From: Siphonodentalium dalli
Taxonomy: Eukaryota; Mollusca; Scaphopoda; Gadilida; Siphonodentaliidae
Direction of reading: 5' to 3'
Assembly (NCBI GenBank): GCA_032622095.1
Contig: CP136063.1
Span: forward strand, 215,841,982-215,905,981
Length of the DNA: 64,000 nt
Of this stretch, positions 11,014 through 22,300 are shown one piece after another. A program made the position numbers and the translations under genes. The notes beneath the pieces are model-generated. The model did not search any database. It was not told where the DNA came from and was given only the letters and a program-made list of their open reading frames with translations. Each line of letters starts with the position of its first letter. The first letter of the stretch is position 1.

Positions 11014-14000
11014 TGGTGGCCGATATCGGGGAAACCTTAACCCTGTTTCGTCAGACGATCGAAATATACTGCGAGGACGAGGGGATCACAGAAGACGGAA
11101 AAATAGCGCTGAAAATAATACGAGGTCTTGGTATAGAGGGACTCAAAAGACTCAATGCTTCGGGATTGTCTGCCGCAGACAAACGGAAACCCATCAAGAT
11201 ATGGGACTACTTCTCGTCTCAGTTCAAGACGGATGTGAACTTTCGTGTCCATCGCTTGAATCTAATGTCGTTCAGACAGAGGTCCGAAGAGACGATCGCC
11301 GATTTTGTAACCCGTGCAAGGACACAAGCGACCAAATGTGACTTTGACAATACCGAACTTGAAGAGCGGTTGATTGAACTTATAATTGCGTCGACCCCAA
11401 TAGAACCATATCAGCGCGACCTCCTGGGAAAGGACAAAGGATACCCATTGAAGGATGCCTTGGCTGAGGGGCGCAAATATGAAGCCATATTGGCGGGCAG
11501 GTCGCAAATTAAGCAGATTTCAACCGATCGAATGTCCGTAGACGCGGTCCGACAGAAGATTGAGAAACCCATCACATCGAAGCCATGTGGAAACTGCGGT
11601 CTCCGGCATAGGACGGGTCAAATTTGCGCTGCAGCACAGGACAAATGTCATGCGTGTGGCCGTACTGGACACTGGCAACGATTCTGCCGCAGCAGCAGAA
11701 GGGTTAAACCACCCGAATACCAGGCAACTGATAATAAACCGTCCAATTATCACAGACGTCCCGGAAATTACCAGCAACAACGTCGCCACATCAACGAGGT
11801 ATCAACCGACGAGCTGCATACATCGACACCGCCAGACAGAGCCGCCGACGACTTTAACCCTCTGTCATTCGATGTCGTTCAAGTATCATCGCTGTGTTTT
11901 GATCAAAGTCGCGACGAAGCATATGCAACAGTGAATATACAGTTGGACAACCGTCCAGGCGTACACAACTTGAAGTTGAAGGTCGACACAGGTGCACAGG
12001 GAAATACCCTTCCACTCCGTACCTTCCGAAATATGTACCCTGAAAAGGTCAACGGCAACACGCTTCCGACAGCAATCGCCAATAGAGCCAACTCCGCTAG
12101 ACTGACAGCATACAATGGAACTCCAATCCCATGCAGTGGCATAGTGGACATTCCATGCAAATACAATGACTCAGAATGGTATAAAACATCGTTCTACATT
12201 GTAGACGTAACAGGCCCGGCTGTTGTAGGATTACAGTCATGCGAGAAGCTGAAGCTTGTTACTATGCACTGTGCTGTATCATCTACAGTAGACACCGACA
12301 GCTCATCGAAACAAGAGGAACAACTCAAAAATAACACGTACACCACAAACACGTCAATACAAGAGCAGAAACTCCAAAACATCGACGACTTGAAACGACT
12401 ATACCCTGAGCGTTTTGATCGCATCGGATGCTTCCCGGGAGTGGCCAAGCTTGTGGTCAACGATAGTGTAACTTCACATATCGACGCGCCGCGAAAAACG
12501 CCGATAGCATTAAAAGACAAGATCAGGGACGGTATAGATGCGATGGAGAGAGACAACATAATCAGAAAAGTTACGGAGCCAACCGACTGGGTATCAAGCC
12601 TAGCCTATGCGACGAAGCGTGACGGCTCTCTCCGCATATGCCTCGACCCTAGACACCTGAACACTGCACTAAAACGACCACATCACAGGATTCCGACCTT
12701 GGAAGAATTGACACATCGATTCGCGGGAGCGACGATCTTTTCAAAACTCGATGCTAAATCCGGATACTGGTCCGTCAAGCTAGACCCCAGCAGCCAGTTG
12801 CTGACTACGTTTCAATCACCTTTTGGAAGATACTGTTTCCTGAGACTTCCGTTTGGACTAAACGTATCACAGGATATCTTTCAACTGAAGATGGATCAGA
12901 TATTGGACCGGGTTGACGGAGCAATCGGAATAGCAGACGACGTAGCCGTTTTTGGTCGAACGGAAGCCGAACATGATAAGAATCTTCGGACGCTGATGAC
13001 AGTTGCTGCCGAAAATGGACTAGTGTTCAACTCATCGAAGTGTCAAATTAAACAGAAGAGCATATCGTTCTTCGGGATGACCTACACCGACAAGGGAGTC
13101 CGTCCAGACAGTGCCAAAGTTGATGACCTACAGAAGATGCCACACCCAACTAATAAGAAGGAACTACAAGAATTCCTCGGATTCGTGACATATCTTTCGT
13201 CGTTTATCAGCAATCTCTCTCAGAAATCGGCACCACTCAGAGACCTACTGAAAAAAGACGTACCATTCATGTGGGAGGCTCATCACCAGCAGTGTTTTGA
13301 TCAACTTAAGCACACAGTAACTGACAAAACAACGCTGCAATATTTTGACACCAGCTTAACGCCGACGATCCAGACCGACGCTAGTCTCAGAGGCCTTGGT
13401 TCTGTTCTACTACAAGACGAGAAACCCATCGCATTTGCATCCAAGTCGCTATCCGATGCCGAGAGAAGATATGCATGTATAGAACGCGAATTGCTAGCAG
13501 TTGTTTTCGCGGTTCATCGGTTCCATACATATGTTTATGTACGTCACTTCAACGTTTACACCGACCACAAACCGCTAGTGATGATTATGCAAAAACCACT
13601 CACCAGCGCACCACCGCGACTGCAGCGCATGCTGTTGAAACTACAGGGCTACGATTTCGCATTACATCATATCAAGGGGAGTGACATGACTGTGGCTGAT
13701 ACACTATCGAGACTACCAACCAACAACGGGAAAACAATCGATCTGGACATCCGTGTTGACCATGTACAGTTCAGCACAGACAGACTAACCAAAATACGCG
13801 ACGCAACTCAAAGAGACATAACTCTAACTGCACTCAAAGAGATTATCGTGAGTGGATGGCCGGATTCGATCAAGGAGGTACCGCAACAGATACGCGAATA
13901 CTTTGCCTTTCGCGATGAACTCTCCGTTGAGAATGGCATTATTCTTAAAGGGGCAAGAATAATCATACCAGGCGAGGTTCAGAAAAACATTCTTGAACAA

Positions 14001-15053
14001 CTACACTACAGTCACATGGGCATCGAGAAAACCAAATTACGTGCGCGTGACTGCGTGTATTGGATGAATATCAACAAAGATATAGAAGAAGCTGTCAAGT
14101 CGTGTCCGATTTGTCAAACTCACCAACCATCACAACAAAATGAAACGTTACACCCACATGAAATACCAACGAAACCATGGGACGTTGTGGGGACTGATCT
14201 ATTCCACTTTGGAACCAACGAGTACCTGATCGTTGCTGACTACTTCAGCAAATTCTTCGTGATCCGAAAGTTACCGCTACATTACACCAGCCACGCAGTA
14301 ATATCAGCGATGAAACAGATATTCAGTGAGCAAGGGATACCCCGACGCGTATTCAGCGACAACGGGCCGCAGTATTCAGCATCTAGTTTCAACGAATTCG
14401 CAAACGAATGGTGCTTTGATCATTTTACGTCATCGCCGAGATACCCGAAATCGAACGGGTTTATAGAACGCCAGATCAGAACAGTTAAATCGGGTTTGAA
14501 GAAGTCGAAGGACGCGGGAAGTGATCCAGATCTGGCGATGTTAAGCATTCGCTGTACACCGATCAACCACAACCTGCCAAGTCCAGCAGAACTTCTATCC
14601 GGCCGAAAATTTCGATCTAACGTCTTATCGAAAATGAACAATGTGACCAACGACGACACCCGAGAGCAGCTTATCCAGAGACAGACATCACAGAAACTGT
14701 ACCACGATCGGAATGCACGTGATTTACCACCACTGATCCCCGGACAAACTGTTACTGTTCAAAATCACGAAACTCTAGCGTGGGATCCAGCTACGATACA
14801 AGAGCAGTGTGACGAACCCCGATCCTACATCCTAACCAAACCCAACGGATCCGTTTTTCGAAGGAACCGAGTCCAGATAAGAGACATTCCAAAAACAGTA
14901 TGTGACCCATATCAACCACAGCCAATGGGTGATACACCAGAGGCGGTGACCACACTAGAACATGATGATCATGTTCCCAACGCCGCTGATGGGCCTACAT
15001 ACAGAACACGATCTGGAAGACTCAGTAAACCACCAGTTAAATACACTCAATAA
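10998..15053 (+). CDS. Gag-pol polyprotein of Ty3/Gypsy-type retrotransposon
   Basis: One 1351-residue frame. The gag region (about 1-180) contains a capsid-like 'SFRQRSEETIADFVTRA' stretch. A CCHC zinc knuckle spans residues 217-230 (CHACGRTGHWQRFC), preceded by a second Cys cluster from about 197. The aspartic protease has D330-T-G-A. The reverse transcriptase has 'LPFGL' and the active site IADD with D647/D648, where YxDD is commoner. RNase H has D794 in QTDAS, then IERELLA and YTDHK. Integrase has an N-terminal H-x3-H...C-x2-C and catalytic D1067, D1121 and E1157 with D-35-E spacing. No frameshift separates gag from pol, so processing must rely on the protease. The start is either Met1, inside the LTR, or Met6 at 11013, which straddles the LTR/primer site. 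All key residues are present, so it is probably active. Family known; clade not determined. Confidence 0.96.
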   Translation: MTHLYMVADIGETLTLFRQTIEIYCEDEGITEDGKIALKIIRGLGIEGLKRLNASGLSAADKRKPIKIWDYFSSQFKTDVNFRVHRLNLMSFRQRSEETIADFVTRARTQATKCDFDNTELEERLIELIIASTPIEPYQRDLLGKDKGYPLKDALAEGRKYEAILAGRSQIKQISTDRMSVDAVRQKIEKPITSKPCGNCGLRHRTGQICAAAQDKCHACGRTGHWQRFCRSSRRVKPPEYQATDNKPSNYHRRPGNYQQQRRHINEVSTDELHTSTPPDRAADDFNPLSFDVVQVSSLCFDQSRDEAYATVNIQLDNRPGVHNLKLKVDTGAQGNTLPLRTFRNMYPEKVNGNTLPTAIANRANSARLTAYNGTPIPCSGIVDIPCKYNDSEWYKTSFYIVDVTGPAVVGLQSCEKLKLVTMHCAVSSTVDTDSSSKQEEQLKNNTYTTNTSIQEQKLQNIDDLKRLYPERFDRIGCFPGVAKLVVNDSVTSHIDAPRKTPIALKDKIRDGIDAMERDNIIRKVTEPTDWVSSLAYATKRDGSLRICLDPRHLNTALKRPHHRIPTLEELTHRFAGATIFSKLDAKSGYWSVKLDPSSQLLTTFQSPFGRYCFLRLPFGLNVSQDIFQLKMDQILDRVDGAIGIADDVAVFGRTEAEHDKNLRTLMTVAAENGLVFNSSKCQIKQKSISFFGMTYTDKGVRPDSAKVDDLQKMPHPTNKKELQEFLGFVTYLSSFISNLSQKSAPLRDLLKKDVPFMWEAHHQQCFDQLKHTVTDKTTLQYFDTSLTPTIQTDASLRGLGSVLLQDEKPIAFASKSLSDAERRYACIERELLAVVFAVHRFHTYVYVRHFNVYTDHKPLVMIMQKPLTSAPPRLQRMLLKLQGYDFALHHIKGSDMTVADTLSRLPTNNGKTIDLDIRVDHVQFSTDRLTKIRDATQRDITLTALKEIIVSGWPDSIKEVPQQIREYFAFRDELSVENGIILKGARIIIPGEVQKNILEQLHYSHMGIEKTKLRARDCVYWMNINKDIEEAVKSCPICQTHQPSQQNETLHPHEIPTKPWDVVGTDLFHFGTNEYLIVADYFSKFFVIRKLPLHYTSHAVISAMKQIFSEQGIPRRVFSDNGPQYSASSFNEFANEWCFDHFTSSPRYPKSNGFIERQIRTVKSGLKKSKDAGSDPDLAMLSIRCTPINHNLPSPAELLSGRKFRSNVLSKMNNVTNDDTREQLIQRQTSQKLYHDRNARDLPPLIPGQTVTVQNHETLAWDPATIQEQCDEPRSYILTKPNGSVFRRNRVQIRDIPKTVCDPYQPQPMGDTPEAVTTLEHDDHVPNAADGPTYRTRSGRLSKPPVKYTQ
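11014..11031 (+). other. Putative primer-binding site
   Basis: TGGTGGCCGATATCGGGG follows the LTR with no spacer. The leading TGG pairs with a tRNA CCA end. The matching tRNA could not be named, and the site holds a CCGATATCGG palindrome. It is read through as gag codons. Confidence 0.5.
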
Positions 15054-15078
15054 ACTCCCAGTGAAATATACATTCTGT

Positions 15079-15089
15079 AAAAAGGGAGA
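15079..15089 (+). other. Polypurine tract
   Basis: AAAAAGGGAGA lies immediately 5' of the 3' LTR, the expected plus-strand primer of reverse transcription. Confidence 0.85.
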
Positions 15090-15269
15090 TGTAACATATT
15101 CTGCTTATGATCAATCTGGACTACCGTAGTTAATATATTGGACCTTGAACTAGTTTACCATTGATATGTATTCTACGCCACACGCTTGTCTATGTACACA
15201 GATCCGCAATATAATCGAACTTATATGATACAAACTCTTCTCATCCTTATACCATGACACATCTTTATA
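15090..15269 (+). repeat. 3' LTR (180 bp)
   Basis: Identical to the 5' LTR and followed by the CATAG target duplication. Confidence 0.95.
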
Positions 15270-15274
15270 CATAG

Positions 15275-17100
15275 AGTAACTCTGGGTATACATATACACC
15301 TCACCAACGGCAATACAGCCCTTTTATATATACCAATGCCACGCAAACATGGCCATTCACACACTACAGGCTTGAAAAAACTCCTCACTCAAGACAATTC
15401 AGCCACCCACTGTATACCCATACACAACATTCGTGGTCATAAAGTCACTCCTTGTTTACCAATTATCTCGGAGCTTATTATGATAACTAAGGGGTTAAAA
15501 ATGAGAAAATAATTAAAAAGCATAATAATTTATTTAAATTAGCCAAACGAACTAATCCAGACAAGGCAATTCTAATTAAATTAGACATGTTGTTGAATAC
15601 AAATGGACATGCTTAACAAACATACACTAAACATGCTATACAAACATACACCATATATGCTATACAAACACATACAAGAAGCATGCTACACAAACATACT
15701 ATACTATAGGGACATGCTACACAAACAAGAACATCTTTAGTTTAATTTGTTATAATTGTATACAAGGCCATATAAAGTTCCATATTCGATGTATGGATTT
15801 GAATTTGCAATTTAATACCACAGGGTTGGGAGGGTGGGATAGCAAATTTTTTATCGTCTTTGCCTCGTCAAGATTAATTCAAAAGTGATTCATAAAGAAA
15901 GATCAAAATTCGCGCGAAATTGTTGAAAAAGAGTTCAGCCAATGAGATTCGAGGAATATATGTCACTCACGTGTGAACGTGCATCGGTGAACATGAAAAG
16001 CTGTCATGCGCGTACCGTGCTAATTAAGTAATTTGTATTAAAATTTAACCAATTCACCTCACCATTGGCCATACGACCACTCCCTGTAAATATATTGGCC
16101 ACACCCATGGTCATATAGCCAATAAATATATACAATGTACATACACACCCCACCAATGCCTATTATAGTCACTCCTGGTATACTTTGACACCTCATAATT
16201 GACCATACAGACCTTCTAGATATAGCAATACAACGCACAGCACCTCACCATTGGCATACAGTCTCTCCCTGTACACATTTTGTTCACACCAATGACCATA
16301 TATCCACTCAAGATATACATATACATCCCACTCATGACCATAGAGTCAATTCAGGTATACATATGGATATACCAATAACCTGCATGACCATTCGTACACT
16401 CCATATTTGCCCATGACAATTCAGCCACTCAACGTATTCTCACACACCCCATCCATCATCATACAGCTACTCTCTGTACACCTATACATACACCAAAGAC
16501 AATACAGCCACGGCAGAGATGCATATACATCACATATACAACCAAGACCACAAGGGCACTTCATATATACCCACATGCCACCAATGACCATCCAGCTACT
16601 CCAGGTATGCATATACACTTCAACAATAATGACCGTAGTCATTCCATGTACACATTATGTACATTACACATAAGCAAACAACCACTCCCTATTTATTCAT
16701 ACATCCACAGTCCCACACATGATCATACAGCCAACATATGTATACATGTACATATACATCCATCCATGCCAATAGTTACCCAAGGTACGCAAGTATATCT
16801 CAAACACTACCACACAGTCACTCTATAGATACATAAACAACACACAGATGAATATACAGCTACTATCATACCCAAACACCACTTCAATAACCATACAAAC
16901 AATCCGTGTATAGCTATTCACCTCACACATGACCATACAGTCACCCCTTGTAACCCTATACATCTCACCGTGGACACACTACCCCATCACCATATAGCCA
17001 CTCCTTCGCACCATTCGTGAACATACAATAACTCCCTGTAGAACTATTCACCTCACCTATGATCACACATTCACTCCCTGGCTGCCATTTTGACATACAC
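15275..17100. repeat. Degenerate minisatellite, right part
   Basis: Continuation of the array seen before the retrotransposon: diverged units with 'catgaccatacagccactccctgtatacatatacacc'. It is interrupted at about 15450-16050 by AT-rich non-array sequence that includes an 'acatgctacacaaacatac' tandem run (15601-15730). Confidence 0.7.
15601..15730. repeat. Short tandem repeat 'catgctatacaaacataca'
   Basis: About five imperfect units of 25-32 bp. Confidence 0.6.
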
Positions 17101-18236
17101 CATATATTCAGTTAATTGTCATGCTAATGGTCGAGAATAACCACATATGGTTTCACTCAGTTCCGTTTAGACGTTCTGCCCATTTCCATTCAAAAATATG
17201 GCCAGAGTCCCAAAAGACATTTTTGGCAAAATTCCATACTGCAGTACGGTACATCATTTTAAATGAATTTGTCAAGCCTCAGAAGGTACAGGGACAACGA
17301 GAATGAAACATGTAGTAGTTGGTGGATTAAGAAACATGATTAATAACCAAGTGAGTTACAATTTGCTAACTCTTGGGAACAGAATAATCATGTTCAGGAT
17401 ATATGTAAACAGAAATATTTTTTTTTTAACAGATTTGGTTGCCATTTTGGAAGCCATCTTGAGTAATTTTGTCTAAAAACACATTAGCGTGACACAAACC
17501 TGAAAAGTGAATGTTTGCTGATTTTTATGTCAAGTTTGTGATAGAAAAATCCAATAATTCTAGTAATGTCAGTGGTTACGTTAGTAACACTCAACCATTG
17601 TGCATCCGAAATGTTAGAATTTAATGTACGGTATATAAGACAGAATAGACAATTGTATTAAGCGAATACATGGCATGTTGGGCCAATATTTACTTTTACC
17701 AGGTTTTGATCGCCATTTTCAGACCAAGTGACAATTTTGGTTCCATTGAGTTGAAATATTCATAAGCCATGGTATGCCTCACTTAGTTTGCACAATTATG
17801 TCCATTTCTTGTTAAAATATGACTAAAATCCTAACGATGATTTTTTGGTGAAATTTCCTAACAAGTTCTGTAAAATATAATTTTTTAGGGATTGGAAGGG
17901 GCTATATATGACATCATGAATGGCATATTTCATTGCTCCAATGATCAATTAATATATGAACCAGTTCCATACAGCAGAAACTGATCTAGAAGATATTAGT
18001 GAAAAAACTTCAAATTGTCCACTTATGGCTACCATTTTGACAGCCATCTTGGACGGGAGTTCCAATTTTACCCTAAAAATGTGGCATTATTTCTCGCAGA
18101 ATCATACTTAAAAGAGGGGTTAAAGTGAAATTTCAGCGTGGCTCCATATCTAATATCAATTAGTATGTGAAGATGTGCATATGTGCAAATTTTCAAGCTT
18201 TAGTCACAATTTGAACAATTGCTTTGAAAATTGGAC
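17101..18236. repeat. Loose repeat with 'gccattttgg.agccatctt' about every 300 bp
   Basis: Three related passages at about 17430, 17708 and 18024 read 'ttggttgccattttggaag', 'tgatcgccattttcagacc' and 'tggctaccattttgacagc'. Otherwise no gene or element is seen. Confidence 0.4.
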
Positions 18237-18723
18237 TTAAAGGTACTCAATCCGATAAAACTCCTCTCAATTACTATTTCAATGGCTTCGGGGGTCAAAA
18301 ATATTTGATTCGAGTCGAGGAAGTCACCCATCAAAGCTCAGATTTGTTAGATATCGATTTTAGAAATCTATTATTTTTCATTATCGGGAATTCTTTCTGG
18401 CCCAGAAGACAGTCAAAATTTCGTTATTATTACCACTTGATTATAGAGTTATCCATCCTTGTCTGTTTGAATAGAGTTTTGGCGTAAAATCTCGAGCAGG
18501 TTACCAAATTGACGGCAGTTATTAGTACTCATCTCGAGCAATTAACAATTTTCAAAAATCAATATCTAATAACTCTGAGCTTTGTTTGATTGGTTCCTCG
18601 ACTCGAATCAAATATTTGTTACCCCCAAAGCCAAAGAAATAGTAATATAGGACCCTCTGATCGGATTGTTGTTGTTGGAATCTGTTGAGATGGGGACCCT
18701 CTTTACGGATTGAGTACCTTTAA
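18237..18723. mobile_element. TTAA-type MITE (TTAAAGGTACTCAATCCGA family), copy 1
   Basis: TTAA at both ends with inverted TTAAAGGTACTCAATCCG. A large internal inverted match ('caatggcttcgggggtcaaa' near 18280 against 'ttacccccaaagccaaag' near 18620) makes it foldable. Sister copies lie at 50214-50680 and 27661-27772. Confidence 0.75.
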
Positions 18724-18870
18724 TCTACTCCACTATACCAGAGACTTGAGCTTTAGAGAAAAACTGTTATAAACGGACCCTGGTACATCAGTATTATAAG
18801 ACCTCCTTATAATTTTAAATAATTAAAAATATATACCTCCCATATAATTATAACAGACAGCACTGTATTG

Positions 18871-19155
18871 TTTGCCACAGCTCATATTGTTCCCGAGTGA
18901 TGTAATATCTAATGACTGTTGGTATTGCATGTCACAGCTCATATTGTTCCTGAGTGATGTAATATCTAATGACTGTTGGTATTGCTTGTCACAGCTCATA
19001 TTGTTCCTGAGTGATGTAATATCTAATGACTGTTGGTATTGTTTGTCACAGCTCATATTGTTCCTGAGTGATGTAATATCTAATGACTGTTGGTATTGTT
19101 TGTCACAGCTCATATTGTTCCTGAGTGATGTAATATCTAATGACTGTTGGTAGTC
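18871..19155. repeat. 57-bp tandem repeat, 5 units
   Basis: Five near-identical units of 'cacagctcatattgttcctg...ctaatgactgttggtattg'. The period is a multiple of 3, hence open frames on both strands; not a gene. Confidence 0.95.
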
Positions 19156-19280
19156 CACATTATCACTGAATATTTATTCGAATATTGAGTATCGGTACGG
19201 AATTACTATAGTACGGTAATTTGAACTATTCTCGGGTGCTTGCTTGTCAACAACTTTTTTTAAAGTTAGATTTTCTCCAG

Positions 19281-19372
19281 AAATGTTAACGGATTCCGAA
19301 GAAGAAGACGTAGTAGTGAAGAAGAAACATAAGAAGACAATAAATTCTTCTTCAGATGAGGACCCTACCATG
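19281..19372 (+). CDS. Exon a of the Ser/Asp-rich gene
   Basis: Acceptor 'ttttctccag', donor ATG|gtatgc, ends in phase 0. Encodes MLTDSEEEDVVVKKKHKK followed by TINSSSDEDP, a variant of the TIDSDSDD repeat found later in the gene, which supports the linkage. It may contain the true start, or continue from an unseen upstream exon in phase 1. Confidence 0.5.
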
Positions 19373-22300
19373 GTATGCATCGGAAACAAACGTAGATTTA
19401 CACCTAGTTTATTGAACTAATTCACCAGGTCAGGGAGAACCCAAAATCGATGTACTAAACCTCGATTTGTGTAAAAAACCTCGATCGAGGTTCTTCAAGC
19501 CCAAGTGACCACTGGTGATATAGTGTGGAGTATGTCATCTTACACCTATGGGAGGCCAAATTCACATTTAATAATTAATTGTGCTTGATTGCGCTTAAGC
19601 ACAATTAATTATTAAATGTGAATTTGGCCTCCCATACGGCCATAGGCATAGGTTAGATCATCATCATGCCATGAATTTCTACTCAAAGCTGACGCCCGCC
19701 CGCCCTAGAGTCATGGCATGATCTACCCATAGGTGTAAGATGAAATACTCCACACTATATCACTTACACTATATTACTTCCATTAGTATCATATTTAATT
19801 TAGAGTGTACTGTTTCCCCTTATTATAGGCTTATATCATCATCATTCATGGGTGTATGTTTTGACCAGTGGTCACATGGTCTCGAAGAACCTCAATCGAG
19901 GTTTTTTACACAAATCAAGGTTTAGTACATCGATTTTGGGTTCTCCCTGACCTGTTCACACCTGGCCCGCGATCGAATCGCCTACTAGTAATCTCTACCA
20001 CTGTACGGTGTACCAGTGTCTACCACTACTAGTACTAGTACTAGACTAATAGTCCAACACATTAGGAATGTAGCATTGTAGAATTCACACCAGTCTCGCG
20101 TAGTGACACGGGTCATTGTCATAGTGTTTTCTACATAAATGAGGCCCCCACCCCCTTTTCGTACCGGTACGCCGTATTCCATGCCCTGTTATGAGGTACC
20201 GGTACACCGTATTCCGGCCCCTCTGTTAGGGGGTATTTTTGGAATACCGGTATTCGTACGCCGACCTTCGACACCTTCCAAAAAAATGATCATAATAATA
20301 AAATAAATGCGATATTTGTCACAATAAATTCACGGTTTGACATACAGGTCGTCGATCAGTCATCGTCATTTTAGATCATTTTAGACGTGGACACTGCGGG
20401 ATGACCGGCGTTCGTACGGCAATAGAAAATTTATCCCGAAAATTCCATATGGCTGTTAACTGGTATTCCGTATTCCACCCTCTGTGTTAAGTGGTATTCC
20501 GTATTCCATGGGGGGTGGGGGTGGGGGCCTCATAAATGCACACGTGTTGATATTTTTTTGTAAGTTCATTTTCTTCCGTTCATCGATCAGACAACCATCA
20601 TGTTACGGTGCAGTTCTTTTGGTCCCTGTTTAGGTAAGATCAATATGCGACCGAAGAAAAATAGTTAGGAATTGAAGCAGAGGTGCAATTATTTACGGCA
20701 AAATTTCAATCCCGCGCCAACTGAGACAGGTACAGGACATTTCGTACCGTGGTCGTTTTGTCCCTGGACGTTTCGTACCATAATTTTTGGTCGTTTCGTA
20801 CCATAATTTTTGGTCGTTTCGTACCGCATTGTTTGGTCGTTTCGTACCATGTAGGAAATCAATTGGTCGTTTCTACCATGTGTTGAAAATGTGGAAAACA
20901 GCAACATTTTAACAGTATTTTATATATACAGTTAGAATGGACTGCTATTTTCTCGAAAATAAGAACAAGTTTGAAGTATAATTATTCATGTTTTGGAATG
21001 CGGCGAAAGATCTTACTGATTACCACCTGCCTTCTTGATCACACCTCTTCGTGAGTTGTTTTTGTTGGAATCCTATAAGTAACATGAGATCCCCCATTAT
21101 TTCATCATTCATCTCACAATCATGTCTGATTTTCTCTCCGACGTTTATTGTATAGACTGTTCTAGAGAGGTTCGTCCGCGTCAACACAGTCTTCAATGTG
21201 AAGGTTAGTACTCGTATATATTATACAATTTTATTATGAAAATCGACTTAACTTAATAATTAAAAAATTGAATATCGATACAAATCTGTACAAATTTATA
21301 CATAGGATATAGATATGAATATTAATGTAAATGATTATTTATGCTTTAACCAATATTGAAAATATTTGTTCTCATAAAATAAAATAAAATAATAGACTGA
21401 ATTATTATGACAATAAAACAAAAACAATCAAAAAAGAAAGATCGGCAATGGCTAAATTATATGATTAAATTAATTATTTCAATTATATATATTATATAAG
21501 CAGAATAATTATTTCAATTAGCAGAATAGCAGAATAATGGTATTATTAGCAGAATATATATAACAAACTTGGCCTTTAATGGCATATATCTTATTTATGT
21601 TTATATATTCTTTTCCTTTTTGCAGGCTACTGCGAAAGCTTTATGCTTTGCCGCTCCTGCCAGCCGAGCACAACCGACCAGCATTTATGAGGATGCGAGA
21701 CCACCCGACAGCCAAAATCGGCAACATGCCGTTGATCTATGAATATGTGGAGAGACAGTGGCTGGACTCCCGATGCCTACCGATGGAATCGTGTTGTGTT
21801 TACGGGCGTTCCATCAGAACCAACAATGACACCGAGGGATGGCATAGACGCATCCAATACAAGAACAAAGCAACAAACATCCCGTACAACATCCTGGTCC
21901 CAATGCTCAAGAAGAAATCGGCAACAACCGACATGACACTGAAGTTAGTGAGTGACATGAAAAATTATCAAAGAGTCCAGTATCGGGAAAACCAAGCGCA
22001 GCTCTTCTGTTTGTGGAACAACTTTGAAAACGGCGGTATCTCCACTAGTGGACTTTTGAAGGCATGTGCAAAATTGTTTGCGCCATCAGTTGCTGAATGT
22101 TAATCATTTTGTTGTATAAAATAATGTTGTTAATGTTAATATGTTATTGTTATTTTAAAATAAAGAATAAAGTATGAAATTAACACTGTTTTCCCCCCAT
22201 TCCCAACATGGTACAACACACGGTACGAAACGACCAAACGATTTCCTACATGGTACGAAACGACCAATTGATTTCCTACATGATATGAAACGACCAAACA

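Larger units (their letters stand above)
10834..15269 (+). mobile_element. Intact Ty3/Gypsy-type LTR retrotransposon, 4436 bp
   Basis: Two LTRs of 180 bp (10834-11013 and 15090-15269) look identical base for base. CATAG is duplicated on both sides (10829-10833, 15270-15274). A polypurine tract AAAAAGGGAGA (15079-15089) precedes the 3' LTR, and a TGG that can prime from a tRNA CCA end follows the 5' LTR. One unbroken gag-pol frame, protease-RT-RNase H-integrase order, no envelope gene. Identical LTRs mean insertion was very recent. The LTRs end in TA rather than the usual CA. Confidence 0.97.

Noticed and set aside
18823-19158. Repeat-protein frames on both strands
   Set aside because: Product of the 57-bp tandem repeat, also a multiple of three.
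21579-21625. Extension of the MULE frame upstream to ATG 21579
   Set aside because: These codons lie in the AT-rich intron before the clear 'tttttgcag' acceptor; the conserved part starts after it.
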